This document shows positions 45,503 through 56,015 of a DNA stretch of 64,000 nucleotides, piece after piece; positions within the stretch are counted from its first letter, which is position 1; each line of letters starts with the position of its first letter. Below the pieces are notes generated by a model. The model had not been told where the DNA came from and did no database searches. It saw only the letters and a program-made list of their open reading frames with translations. The translations under genes and the position numbers were made by a program. Source of the stretch: Novosphingobium percolationis (lineage in GTDB: Bacteria; Pseudomonadota; Alphaproteobacteria; Sphingomonadales; Sphingomonadaceae); the NCBI RefSeq assembly GCF_020179425.1, contig NZ_JAILYM010000001.1, positions 744,001 through 808,000 on the forward strand. Direction: 5' to 3'.

Positions 45503-46273
45503 ATGCGCTTCAAGGACAAGGTCGTCATCACCACCGGCGCAGGCTCGGGCCTGGGTCTTGCGACCGTGCAGCGGCTGGCGGCGGAAGGCGCGACGCAGGT
45601 GCTGGTCGATCTGCGGCAGGACTGGCTGGAAGCGGCCAAGGCGACCCTGCCCGCCGACGCCAAGGTCACGCTGGTGCAGGCCGACGTTTCGGATGCCGCA
45701 CAAGTGCAGGCCTATGTCGATGCCGCCGTCGCCGCGCATGGCCGGATCGACGGCTTCTTCAACAACGCCGGGATCGAAGGCCGCCAGAACCTGACCGAGA
45801 ACTTCGGCGCGGAAGAATTCCACCGCGTGATCTCGGTCAACCTCGACGGCGTGTTCTTCGGCATGGCCGCCGTGCTCAAGGTGATGCACGCGCAAGGATC
45901 GGGCGCGATCGTCAACACCGCATCGGTCGGCGGCATCCGGGGCGTGGGCAACCAGAGCGGCTATGCCGCCGCCAAGCACGGCGTGGTCGGCCTGACCCGC
46001 AACTCGGCGGTCGAATATGGCGCGTTCGGAATCCAGATCAACGCGATTGCGCCGGGCGCGATCATGACCGCGATGGTCGAGGGATCGCTGCGCCAGATCG
46101 GCGGCGACAACTGGGAAGAAGTCGGCCAGCAGTTCGTCTCGGTCAACCCGATGAAGCGCTTTGGGCGGCCCGAGGAAGTGGCCGCGCTGGTCGCGTTCCT
46201 GCTGTCGGGCGAAGCGCCGTTCATCAACGGTACCACCGTGCCGATCGACGGCGGACAGTCGTACAAGTATTGA
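45503..46273 (+). CDS. Short-chain dehydrogenase/reductase
   Basis: The 256-residue SDR has TTGAGSGLGLATV at the NAD(P) loop, NNAGIEG, a catalytic Ser in NTASVGGIRGVGNQSG and YAAAKHG for Tyr/Lys, then NAIAPGAIMTAMVEGSL. An acidic residue ends strand two (LVDLRQDW), which favours NAD. GAAGGA precedes ATG 45503; upstream frame to 45377 is not family-like. The substrate is unknown. It appears monocistronic with its own terminator. Confidence 0.9.
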   Translation: MRFKDKVVITTGAGSGLGLATVQRLAAEGATQVLVDLRQDWLEAAKATLPADAKVTLVQADVSDAAQVQAYVDAAVAAHGRIDGFFNNAGIEGRQNLTENFGAEEFHRVISVNLDGVFFGMAAVLKVMHAQGSGAIVNTASVGGIRGVGNQSGYAAAKHGVVGLTRNSAVEYGAFGIQINAIAPGAIMTAMVEGSLRQIGGDNWEEVGQQFVSVNPMKRFGRPEEVAALVAFLLSGEAPFINGTTVPIDGGQSYKY

Positions 46274-46275
46274 TC

Positions 46276-46301
46276 GAAAGCGCGGCGTGCCCCGCGCTTT
46301 C
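46276..46301 (+). terminator. Hairpin after the SDR gene
   Basis: GAAAGCGCGG (46276-46285) pairs perfectly with CCGCGCTTTC (46292-46301) over a 6-nt loop, directly after the stop codon. The T tract is short (TTTCC). Confidence 0.65.
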
Positions 46302-46310
46302 CAACGCGAA

Positions 46311-46344
46311 AAGGGCGGCGGGACCACATGGCCCCGCCGCCCTT
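46311..46344 (-). terminator. Terminator of ppdK
   Basis: AAGGGCGGCGGG (46311-46322) and CCCGCCGCCCTT (46333-46344) form a perfect 12-bp stem. Read on the minus strand it ends in TTTT, seven nt after the ppdK stop. Confidence 0.75.
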
Positions 46345-46351
46345 GTCCGTT

Positions 46352-49015
<2,664 letters not shown>

Positions 49016-49080
49016 GATACCGCCGACGCTCCCAAACAGGTCGTGGGGCCGGGCCTTGCTGGCCCGACCGTCACGCCGCC

Positions 49081-51081
49081 TTAGCCCTCGATCCTCGAGA
49101 AGTCTGCAACTTTGTGCACTGCAGCACGAAACCGGGACAGAATCCCGAGGCGCGAGGCGCGCTTGTTCGCATCTGCATCGTTCACCGTCACCTGATCAAA
49201 GAACGCGTCGATCGGCGCCCGCAAGCTGGCCAGCGCGGCCATCGCGGCGGTGAAATCCTCGGCCGCGACGGCGCCTTCCGCCTGGGGTTCGGCGGCATCG
49301 AGCGCGGCGATGAGCGCGGCTTCGGCGGGTTCGGGCGCATAGGCCGCTTCCGCCGGCGTGTACTCTTCCTTCTTGAGGATGTTGGCGGCGCGCTTGTATC
49401 CTGCGAGCAGGTTGGTGCCGTCCTCGGTGCCGACGAAGGCCTGCAACGCATGGACGCGGGCGAGCAGGCGGACGAGATCGTCCTCGCCGCCGAGCGCGAA
49501 CACGGCGTCGATCAGGTCGTGGCGGACGCCGGCTTCCTTCTGCTGGACCTTGAGACGGTCGGCGAAGAAGGCGAGGAGGTCGCCCTCGCCCGCACTCATG
49601 CGCAGGTCGTTCTCGGTAATCAGGCGGATGATCCCAAGCGCGGCGCGGCGCAGCGCGAAGGGGTCCTTCGAGCCGGTGGGCTTCTCGTCGATGGCGAAGA
49701 AGCTGCGCAGCGTATCCAGCTTATCCGCAAGCGCCACGGCCACCGTCACCGGCGCGGTCGGCACGTCGTCGCCCTGCCCGACCGGCTTGTAGTGGTCGCG
49801 GATGGCGTCGGCCACGGCATCGGGCAGGCCTTCGGCGCGGGCGTAGTAGCCGCCCATCAGGCCTTGCAGTTCGGGGAATTCGCCAACCATCTCGGTGACG
49901 AGATCGGCCTTGCACAGTTCCGCCGCCTGCCGCGCCAGCGCGGGGTCGCAATTCGGCACAATGCCTTCGCTCGCCAGCCATTCCGCCAGCTTCGCCACGC
50001 GCGCAACCTTGTCCGCCACCGTTCCCAGCTTTTCATGGAAGGTGATGCGGCCCAGCTTTTCGGCCTGTGCGGCAAGCGGCTTCTTCTTGTCCTGCTCCCA
50101 GAAGAAGCGGGCGTCGGAAAGGCGCGCGGCCAGCACCTTGCGGTTGCCGTCGACGATGGCCGCGCCGCCGTCGGTGGCGGCGATGTTGGCGGTGCAGACG
50201 AAGGCGTTGGCCAGCTTGCCATTCGCATCGCGGCAGATGAAGTACTTCTGGTTGACGCGCGCGGTCAGCTGGATGACTTCGGGCGGCACGTCGAGGAAGG
50301 CTTCGTCGAAGCGGCCCAGCAGCGGCACGGGCCATTCGGTCAGCCCGGCGTTTTCGATGACGAGGCCCTCGTCCTCGACCAGCACGAGGCCGGCGGCCTG
50401 CGCGGCTGCACTCGCCTGCGAACGCACAAGCCCCTCACGCTCGACATGATCGACGATCACGTGGCACGCGCGCAGCTTGTCGGCATAATCGTGCGCGCCG
50501 CCGATGGTGATCTCACCCGAATGGTGGAAGCGATGGCCCATCGTGGCGTAGCCCGAGCGGATGCCGCCGACTTCGCATTCGACGAGGTCTTCGCCCAGGA
50601 TCGCGACGATGCCCGACAGCGGGCGCACCCAGCGCAAGGCATCGGTGGCGATCGAGGCGGCGCCCCAGCGCTGGCTCTTGGGCCAGGGGAAGGCGCGGAT
50701 GATCGCAGGAATCGCGGCGGCGAGTACGTCCTCGGTGGCGCGGCCCGGCTTTTCGGTGATCGCGAACCACACGCCGTCGCGTTCGGTCAGTTGATCCTTG
50801 GTGAGGCCGGTCTTGCGCAGGAAGCCTTCGAGCGCCTGTGCGGGGGCGCTGGTGCGCGGGCCCTTGGCTTCCTCGCTGACCGCCTGCGTTGCCAGCGGCA
50901 GGTCACGCGCGATCAGCGCAAGACGGCGCGGCGTGGACCACACGGTGATCGCGCCGGGCTTGAGGCCGGCTGCGTCCAGCTCCTTGCGGAACAGCTTTTC
51001 CAGATCGGCGCGCGCACCGGCCTGCATGCGCGCGGGGATTTCCTCGCAGCGCAGTTCGAGAAGAAAGTCTGCCGCGTTCAT
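49081..51081 (-). CDS. glyS: Glycyl-tRNA synthetase beta subunit
   Basis: The 666-residue protein begins [19 protein letters not shown], the conserved start of GlyS. It contains [29 protein letters not shown] and [16 protein letters not shown] with the HD-like region, ending in an anticodon-binding helical domain ([20 protein letters not shown]). It works with GlyQ as an alpha2beta2 enzyme to charge tRNA-Gly. ATG 51081 overlaps the glyQ stop by 4 nt. Confidence 0.95.
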   Translation of the reverse strand: MNAADFLLELRCEEIPARMQAGARADLEKLFRKELDAAGLKPGAITVWSTPRRLALIARDLPLATQAVSEEAKGPRTSAPAQALEGFLRKTGLTKDQLTERDGVWFAITEKPGRATEDVLAAAIPAIIRAFPWPKSQRWGAASIATDALRWVRPLSGIVAILGEDLVECEVGGIRSGYATMGHRFHHSGEITIGGAHDYADKLRACHVIVDHVEREGLVRSQASAAAQAAGLVLVEDEGLVIENAGLTEWPVPLLGRFDEAFLDVPPEVIQLTARVNQKYFICRDANGKLANAFVCTANIAATDGGAAIVDGNRKVLAARLSDARFFWEQDKKKPLAAQAEKLGRITFHEKLGTVADKVARVAKLAEWLASEGIVPNCDPALARQAAELCKADLVTEMVGEFPELQGLMGGYYARAEGLPDAVADAIRDHYKPVGQGDDVPTAPVTVAVALADKLDTLRSFFAIDEKPTGSKDPFALRRAALGIIRLITENDLRMSAGEGDLLAFFADRLKVQQKEAGVRHDLIDAVFALGGEDDLVRLLARVHALQAFVGTEDGTNLLAGYKRAANILKKEEYTPAEAAYAPEPAEAALIAALDAAEPQAEGAVAAEDFTAAMAALASLRAPIDAFFDQVTVNDADANKRASRLGILSRFRAAVHKVADFSRIEG

Positions 51082-51983
51082 GCCGCCCACTCCGGATACT
51101 TTGCGGCCCATTCGTCCTTGAACTTGGCCATGTAGGCTTCGCAACTGCCGCGCGCGAGGTCGCGGACACGGCCCATGTAGCTGGCGCGTTCCTGCACCGA
51201 GATCACGCCGCGCGCCTGCAACAGGTTGAACAGGTGGCTGGCCTCGATCGCCTGTTCATAGGCGGCGATGGGCACGTTCGCATCGAGCGAGCGGCGGCAT
51301 TCCTCTTCGGCGCGGCGGAAGCCTTCGAACAGGCTGTCGGTATCGGCCACCTCGAAGTTCCACTTCGACATCTGCTTCTCGTTTTCGAGAAACACGTCGC
51401 CATAGCTCACGCCATGATTGTTGAACGCCAAGTCGTAGACGTTGTCGACGCCCTGGATGTACATGGCGAGGCGTTCGAGGCCGTAGGTCAGCTCGCCCGC
51501 CACGGGGCGGCAATCGAAGCCGCCCATCTGCTGGAAATAGGTGAACTGGGTGACTTCCATCCCGTCGCACCACACTTCCCAGCCCAGACCCCAGGCGCCG
51601 AGCGTGGGCGATTCCCAATCGTCCTCGACGAAGCGGATGTCGTGCACCAGCGGATCGATGCCGATCACCGCAAGGCTCTGCAGGTAGAGTTCCTGCAGGT
51701 TTTCCGGGCTGGGCTTGAGGATCACCTGATACTGGTAATAGTGCTGCAGCCGGTTGGGGTTTTCGCCATAGCGGCCATCGGTCGGGCGACGGCACGGCTG
51801 GACGAACGCGGCGTTCCACGGTTCCGGCCCCAGCGCGCGCAGGGTGGTGGCGGGGTGGAAGGTACCCGCGCCCATGCGCATGTCGTAGGGCTGGAGAATC
51901 AGGCAGCCCTGATCGCCCCAGAAAGCATGAAGGCGCAGGATCATGTCCTGCAGGCTGAGCGGCGGTTGTGCGGTATCGGCCAT
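51078..51983 (-). CDS. glyQ: Glycyl-tRNA synthetase alpha subunit
   Basis: The 301-residue catalytic subunit shows [60 protein letters not shown], then [13 protein letters not shown]. These are class II synthetase motifs particular to bacterial GlyQ. It activates glycine and, with GlyS, charges tRNA-Gly. It is the first gene of the glyQ-glyS pair; the divergent TraB-like lipoprotein gene starts 112 nt away. Confidence 0.97.
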   Translation of the reverse strand: MADTAQPPLSLQDMILRLHAFWGDQGCLILQPYDMRMGAGTFHPATTLRALGPEPWNAAFVQPCRRPTDGRYGENPNRLQHYYQYQVILKPSPENLQELYLQSLAVIGIDPLVHDIRFVEDDWESPTLGAWGLGWEVWCDGMEVTQFTYFQQMGGFDCRPVAGELTYGLERLAMYIQGVDNVYDLAFNNHGVSYGDVFLENEKQMSKWNFEVADTDSLFEGFRRAEEECRRSLDANVPIAAYEQAIEASHLFNLLQARGVISVQERASYMGRVRDLARGSCEAYMAKFKDEWAAKYPEWAA

Positions 51984-52095
51984 GATGGCGCGGGCTTTGG
52001 CCGATAGGGCGCTTCAAATCAACCTTTGCGCGACAGCGAAGGGCGCGAAAATGGCGGCTTGCGGCGCGTGGCGGGCTGGTTCATCGCTGGCGCCG

Positions 52096-52974
52096 ATGAC
52101 CCGTCCCTTGCGCCTTCTGCTCGCCATCCTGCTGCTGGCCGGATGCCACGCCCCCGCCCCCACCCAGCCCCCCGCCAAGGTGGCCCTGTGGGAAGTCTCC
52201 AACGAGACCGGCGTTCACGGCTGGCTGTTCGGCACGATCCATGCCCTGCCCCTCAACACGCCGTGGAAGCGCCCGGCCATCGAGCAGGCGCTGGCTTCGG
52301 CCGACCGGCTGGTGCTGGAGATCGGCGAACCACTCGACGACAAGGTGGCGGGCGAAGCGATGGGGCGGCTGGCCTTTACCGAAGGACTGCCGCCGCCCTC
52401 TGCGCGCGTCGGGCCGAAATATCGCGACGTGCTGGCCAGGGCCTATCGCAAGCTCGGCCTGAACGATGCCGGGTTCAAGGATCAGGAAGACTGGGCCGTC
52501 GCGCTCCAGATCGCGGCGATCGGCGGGCAGAAGGAAGGCATGATGCCCGATAGCGGCGTCGAACCGGAACTGCGGCGGATGAACGGCAATCGCCCGGTCG
52601 AGGGGCTGGAAACGCTCGACGGCCAGTTCGGCGTGTTCGACCGCCTGCCCCCGCGCGCGCAGCAGGTGCTGCTCGAACAGGTGGCGGTCGAAGTGGTCGA
52701 CGCAAAGGACGACGAGGCCGACATGATGCAACTGTGGCTGCGCGGCGACGATCTGGGCATCGCGCGCGAATCGACCACCGGCTTCCTCGCCGACGCGCAG
52801 ATCCACGAAGCGCTGCTCGATGGTCGCAACCGGTCATGGGCGGACCAGATCGACGCGATGATGAAGCGCGGTGCGCGGCCCTTCGTCGCGGTCGGCGCGG
52901 CGCACGTCGCGGGCAGCGACGGCTTGCCGCGGATGCTGATGGCGCGCGGCTGGAAGGTGCGTCGGGTCGACTAG
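52096..52974 (+). CDS. TraB/GumN family lipoprotein
   Basis: The 292-residue protein has a lipobox LLLAGC at ~12-17 and then a TraB/GumN domain. GWLFGTIHALP carries the GTxH motif, RLVLEIGEP contains the Glu, and FVAVGAAHVAGSDGL carries the second GxxH motif near the end. TraB-fold proteins resemble Tiki-type metalloproteases, though bacterial substrates are unknown. ATG 52096 gives the signal; the frame extends upstream to 51943 without support. It may be an envelope-bound peptidase. Confidence 0.87.
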   Translation: MTRPLRLLLAILLLAGCHAPAPTQPPAKVALWEVSNETGVHGWLFGTIHALPLNTPWKRPAIEQALASADRLVLEIGEPLDDKVAGEAMGRLAFTEGLPPPSARVGPKYRDVLARAYRKLGLNDAGFKDQEDWAVALQIAAIGGQKEGMMPDSGVEPELRRMNGNRPVEGLETLDGQFGVFDRLPPRAQQVLLEQVAVEVVDAKDDEADMMQLWLRGDDLGIARESTTGFLADAQIHEALLDGRNRSWADQIDAMMKRGARPFVAVGAAHVAGSDGLPRMLMARGWKVRRVD

Positions 52975-53049
52975 GTGGCGGGGACAAGTTCAGTTGTTAG
53001 CGGCGCGACCGGGATTGGGTGGTCGCTGCCAAACTGACAGATAAGCTCT

Positions 53050-53081
53050 CCGTCGCCCCGTGCTTAACACGGGGCTTGGCT
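53050..53081 (+). repeat. Left inverted repeat bounding the GIY-YIG gene
   Basis: This 32-nt repeat contains the hairpin GCCCCGTG-cttaa-CACGGGGC (53055-53075). It matches the reverse complement of 53438-53469 at 30 of 32 positions. It overlaps the last two bases of the GIY-YIG stop codon. Weaker similarity extends inward through TTTGCGC. Confidence 0.85.
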
Positions 53082-53403
53082 ACTTTGCGCTCTCGCTTTG
53101 CGATGCCGGCACCGGATACCACTGGCCCCAAAGGTCAAGCCAGTCGGGATTGTCCGCCTCGATCAGCGCGAATTTCCATTCCCGGCGCCATTTCTTGACC
53201 AGTTTCTCGCGGGCAATGGCCTGTTCGATTTCCGCATGCCGCTCGGCATAGACCAGCCTGGTCTTGTCAAAGTCCGTTACGTGGATCGAGCCCCGACCTT
53301 CACGATGCTGCCATACGCGACGGATCAGATCGGAGGTGACGCCAACGTACATCCCGCCGCGAAAGCGGTTTGCCATGATGTAGACCCAGCCGCCCTTTTC
53401 CAT
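53080..53403 (-). CDS. GIY-YIG nuclease family protein
   Basis: The 107-residue stand-alone GIY-YIG domain has WVYIM at 6-10 (the GIY strand), MYVGVTSDLIRRVWQH with the YIG strand, catalytic Arg and His, and ERHAEIEQAIAREKLVKKWR including the metal-binding Glu. This is the small UPF0213/endonuclease-like group, whose function is unknown. The gene is tightly enclosed by a 32-bp inverted repeat pair: its stop overlaps the left copy, and its start is 34 nt inside the right copy. This suggests the gene and repeats form one unit. ATG 53403 is preferred; 53433 is an in-frame alternative. Confidence 0.9.
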   Translation of the reverse strand: MEKGGWVYIMANRFRGGMYVGVTSDLIRRVWQHREGRGSIHVTDFDKTRLVYAERHAEIEQAIAREKLVKKWRREWKFALIEADNPDWLDLWGQWYPVPASQSESAK

Positions 53404-53437
53404 CGCGCCAGCATGCCAAACGAGGGGGCGCAAGGGA

Positions 53438-53469
53438 AGCCGAGCCCCGTGTCAAGCACGGGGCGACGG
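53438..53469 (-). repeat. Right inverted repeat bounding the GIY-YIG gene
   Basis: This copy carries the hairpin GCCCCGTG-tcaag-CACGGGGC (53444-53464 region) and is the reverse complement of 53050-53081 with two mismatches. I see no obvious target duplication outside either repeat and no further full copy in the window. Confidence 0.85.
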
Positions 53470-53565
53470 TAGTGTTTAGGTGGGAAGCGGTCGTTCGCAT
53501 GAAGGACGAAAGTGGACAGGCTCGGCTGGCCATGCCAGCTTAAATGCTGAGGGAGGACATCAGGC

Positions 53566-53931
53566 TTGTCGTTTTTCTTCTCACTTCTACTGGCACAAGC
53601 CACCCCTTATCCGGATGGCGACTTTCTGTACGTGGCGGGCAAGTGCCTTGAAATGGGACCCCAAACCGGAAATGTACATTGGGGCCTAGAAAGATCGGAA
53701 TGTCGGCGCCTATCTAGACTCGATGCGCTTCTAAACCGCACTTACCAAAACAAGATGAGGTCGCTACCGCCAAAAGACCGGTTATCTCTTCGCAATTCTC
53801 AGAGGGTTTGGCTTGCACGCCTGAATGAGAGTTGCTGGCTCGGAAATGACGCCAAAATCCTCGACGAAGCAACTTCCGATTGCTTCGCGGCCGAAGTCCA
53901 AAAACGCGTCTCTCAGCTTCAGCAGTATTAG
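53566..53931 (+). CDS. Lysozyme-inhibitor LprI-like secreted protein
   Basis: The 121-residue protein has a short signal-like start (FFFSLLLAQA) and a domain with the LprI/DUF1311 pattern: SECRRLSRLDALLNRTYQNK, LSLRNSQRVWLARLNESCW and SDCFAAEVQKRVSQL, with Cys pairs for disulfides. Relatives inhibit lysozyme or have unknown roles in the periplasm. The start is probably TTG 53566 after GGGAGG. This stretch is clearly less GC-rich than its neighbours, with more A/T at third positions, hinting at a more recent acquisition. It lies just beyond the repeat-bounded GIY-YIG gene. Confidence 0.75.
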   Translation: MSFFFSLLLAQATPYPDGDFLYVAGKCLEMGPQTGNVHWGLERSECRRLSRLDALLNRTYQNKMRSLPPKDRLSLRNSQRVWLARLNESCWLGNDAKILDEATSDCFAAEVQKRVSQLQQY

Positions 53932-54096
53932 AGTCAAATGTCCGCAACCGGGCGCAACCAGCCATTCCGCCCTCGTCCCGCTTTTCCTTGCTTTTCGCGC
54001 CCGATCGGCTAAGGGCCGCCGCTTCCCCGTCATGGTCATCCCTGGAGGCGTGGCGGGAGAATTGGAACAACAAGCAATTTTCGGAAGGTACAGTCC

Positions 54097-54702
54097 ATGA
54101 GCGAGACGCTTACGCTGGCTGCCGAGACGCGCGATCGGGTTGGCAAGGGAGCCTCCCGTACTCTGCGTCGCGAAGGCCGCACCCCCGCCGTGATCTATGG
54201 CGAGAAGCAGGAACCCATCGCGATCCACGTCGAAGAAAAGGCGCTGGTCAAGGCGCTGGGCACCGGCCACTTCTTCAACTCGATCGTCGAGCTGACCGTG
54301 GGCGGCCAGACCGTTCGCACCCTGCCCAAGGACGTTGCCTTCAACCCCGTTTCGGATCGCCCGGAACACGTCGACTTCCTGCGCATCTCGGCCGACCATG
54401 TCGTGCACGTCAGCGTGCCAGTGATCTTCGCCAACGAAGACAAGTCGCCCGGTCTCAAGAAGGGCGGCGTGCTGAACATCGTCCGTCACGAGCTGGAACT
54501 GGTCTGCGCCCCGGATGCGATCCCCGATGACGTCGTCATCGACGTGTCGGGCTACGACGTGGGCGAATCGATCCACATCAGCGCGGTGACCCTGCCGGCC
54601 GGCGTGAAGAGCGCGATCACCGATCGCGACTTCACCATCGCCACCGTGGTCGCCCCTTCGGCGCTCAAGAGCGAAGAAGGCGACACCACCAAGGAGGGCT
54701 GA
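54097..54702 (+). CDS. rplY: 50S ribosomal protein L25 (Ctc form)
   Basis: The 201-residue product is the long Ctc-type L25. The N-terminal L25 domain has [22 protein letters not shown], and the C-terminal TL5-like beta domain has [19 protein letters not shown] and [18 protein letters not shown]25 binds 5S rRNA in the large subunit. The tail is acidic ([11 protein letters not shown]). GGAAGG precedes the ATG. A strong terminator separates it from pth, which usually follows it. Confidence 0.95.
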   Translation: MSETLTLAAETRDRVGKGASRTLRREGRTPAVIYGEKQEPIAIHVEEKALVKALGTGHFFNSIVELTVGGQTVRTLPKDVAFNPVSDRPEHVDFLRISADHVVHVSVPVIFANEDKSPGLKKGGVLNIVRHELELVCAPDAIPDDVVIDVSGYDVGESIHISAVTLPAGVKSAITDRDFTIATVVAPSALKSEEGDTTKEG

Positions 54703-54751
54703 TCGCCCGACATGGTGGCCTTCCGGCAACGGAAGGACGCAACGAACAAGG

Positions 54752-54790
54752 GAACCCCTCCCGCCTTCGGGCCGGAGGGGTTCTTTTTTT
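54752..54790 (+). terminator. Strong terminator between rplY and pth
   Basis: GAACCCCTCC (54752-54761) pairs with GGAGGGGTTC (54774-54783), capped by GCC-TTCG-GGC, and is followed by seven T. It lies 49 nt after rplY and 51 nt before pth, so pth is likely reached by read-through or from its own promoter. Confidence 0.92.
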
Positions 54791-54841
54791 GCCCGCCGGC
54801 TTCTGGCATGGCGCGGCCACGTCTTTTCGGGAACAACAGCG

Positions 54842-55411
54842 ATGCAAGTCTGGGTCGGGCTCGGCAATCCGGGGCCTCAATATGCGCTCAATCGCCACAA
54901 CGTCGGCTTCATGGCGCTCGACACAATCGCCGAGATTCACAACTTCGGCCCGGTGCTGAAGAAGTTCCAGGGCTGGGTGCAGGAAGGCCGCATCGGCACG
55001 CACAAGGTGCTGCTGCTCAAGCCTGCCACTTTCATGAACGAAAGCGGCCGCGCCGTGGGCGAGGCGCTGCGCTTCTACAAGCTGGGCACCGACGCGCTGA
55101 CCGTGTTCCATGACGAACTGGATCTCGCCCCCTTCAAGGTCAAGGTGAAGCGCGGTGGCGGCAGCGCCGGGCACAACGGGCTGCGCTCGATCGACCAGCA
55201 CCTGGGCCCGGACTTCCGCCGCGTGCGGCTGGGCATCGGGCATCCGGGTCACAAGGACCGCGTCCACGGCTATGTGTTGGGCAACTATGCCAAGGCCGAA
55301 CAGGACGACCTGGCCGAGATGCTGGGCGCGGTCGGGAGCGAGGCGGACTGGCTGGCCAAGGGCGACGACACCCGCTTCATGAACGACGTGGCGCTGCGCC
55401 AGCAGGACTGA
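54842..55411 (+). CDS. pth: Peptidyl-tRNA hydrolase
   Basis: The 189-residue enzyme begins MQVWVGLGNPGPQYALNRHN with the catalytic His, followed by LLKPATFMNESGRAVGEALR, FHDELDLAPFKVKVKRGGGS and AGHNGLRSIDQHLG. It releases peptides from peptidyl-tRNA dropped by stalled ribosomes. It follows rplY, the order found in many bacteria. Confidence 0.96.
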   Translation: MQVWVGLGNPGPQYALNRHNVGFMALDTIAEIHNFGPVLKKFQGWVQEGRIGTHKVLLLKPATFMNESGRAVGEALRFYKLGTDALTVFHDELDLAPFKVKVKRGGGSAGHNGLRSIDQHLGPDFRRVRLGIGHPGHKDRVHGYVLGNYAKAEQDDLAEMLGAVGSEADWLAKGDDTRFMNDVALRQQD

Positions 55412-55543
55412 AACCGTCGCGGAAGCGTTACGTAACCGGCTGTGAAAGCCATATTAATTATCCGATTCGGACGGTCGGAACGATTTACACATGGCGGGTG
55501 GATCATCGGCGATTAACCAGCAAAGTCCGCAGAAATCGGCGTT

Positions 55544-55558
55544 TGGCACCGGATTTGC
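55544..55558 (+). promoter_or_regulatory. Sigma-54 promoter of the first PEP-CTERM gene
   Basis: TGGCAC (55544-55549), five bases, then TTGC (55555-55558) gives an exact -24/-12 element. It ends 43 nt before the GTG start at 55602. A perfect palindrome GTTACGTAAC at 55427-55436, about 110 nt upstream, could bind the enhancer-binding protein. Otherwise the 190-nt gap after pth shows only AT-rich sequence. Confidence 0.72.
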
Positions 55559-55601
55559 TTTTGATGGAGTTAACCGAATTACCAACAGGGGACTCCAGAT
55601 C

Positions 55602-55988
55602 GTGAAGCGCTCGCTCGTCATCGCCACCACCGCCCTCCTCGGCTCGCTCGCCGCCACGCCGGCCCATGCGACCTGGTGGCACGTCCACTACTGCAACTGC
55701 GGGGACTCGACCGGCTCGGGCATGTGCACGGGTTCGAGCACCAGCTCGAGCACGACCAGCTCGTCGACCACCACCTCGACGACCTCGGGCGGCACCACGA
55801 CGACTTCGGGTGGCACCACCACCACGTCGGGCGGTACCACCACGACTTCGGGCGGCACCACGACCACGTCGGGCGGCACCACCACGGGCGGCGTGACCCC
55901 GCCGACCGCAGTGCCGGAGCCGGGCATGCTCGGCCTGATGGCGATGGGCCTTGCCGGCCTGGGCCTCGCACGTCGTCGCCGCGGCTGA
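55602..55988 (+). CDS. Ser/Thr-rich PEP-CTERM protein with tandem repeats
   Basis: The 128-residue protein has a signal peptide (MKRSLVIATTALLGSLAATPAHA), a Cys-containing start (YCNCGDSTGSGMC), then Ser/Thr-rich sequence in which a 7-residue unit TTTTSGG is repeated. It ends with the PEP-CTERM sorting signal PTAVPEPGMLGLMAMGLAGL and an Arg-rich tail. An exosortase would cleave at PEP and anchor or release the protein. The repeats are probably glycosylated or extended surface linkers. GTG 55602 is supported by the equal sigma-54 spacing seen at the second gene. Confidence 0.87.
   Translation: MKRSLVIATTALLGSLAATPAHATWWHVHYCNCGDSTGSGMCTGSSTSSSTTSSSTTTSTTSGGTTTTSGGTTTTSGGTTTTSGGTTTTSGGTTTGGVTPPTAVPEPGMLGLMAMGLAGLGLARRRRG
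55790..55895 (+). repeat. Intragenic 21-nt tandem repeats
   Basis: About five units of a 21-nt sequence (ACCACGACTTCGGGCGGC-like) encode the TTTTSGG heptads. Synonymous changes between units suggest that the repeat is old enough to have diverged, while the amino-acid sequence is kept. Confidence 0.7.
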
Positions 55989-56015
55989 TTTTCGGATAGC
56001 GTGGCCGCGCGGCGC

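Noticed and set aside
53050..53081. Left GIY-YIG repeat read as an ordinary terminator
   Set aside because: It can form a hairpin, but the same 32-nt sequence recurs inverted upstream of the gene, and no T tract follows on either strand.
55790..55895. CRISPR-like periodic repeat
   Set aside because: The 21-nt repeats are contiguous without spacers and lie in frame inside a PEP-CTERM coding sequence.
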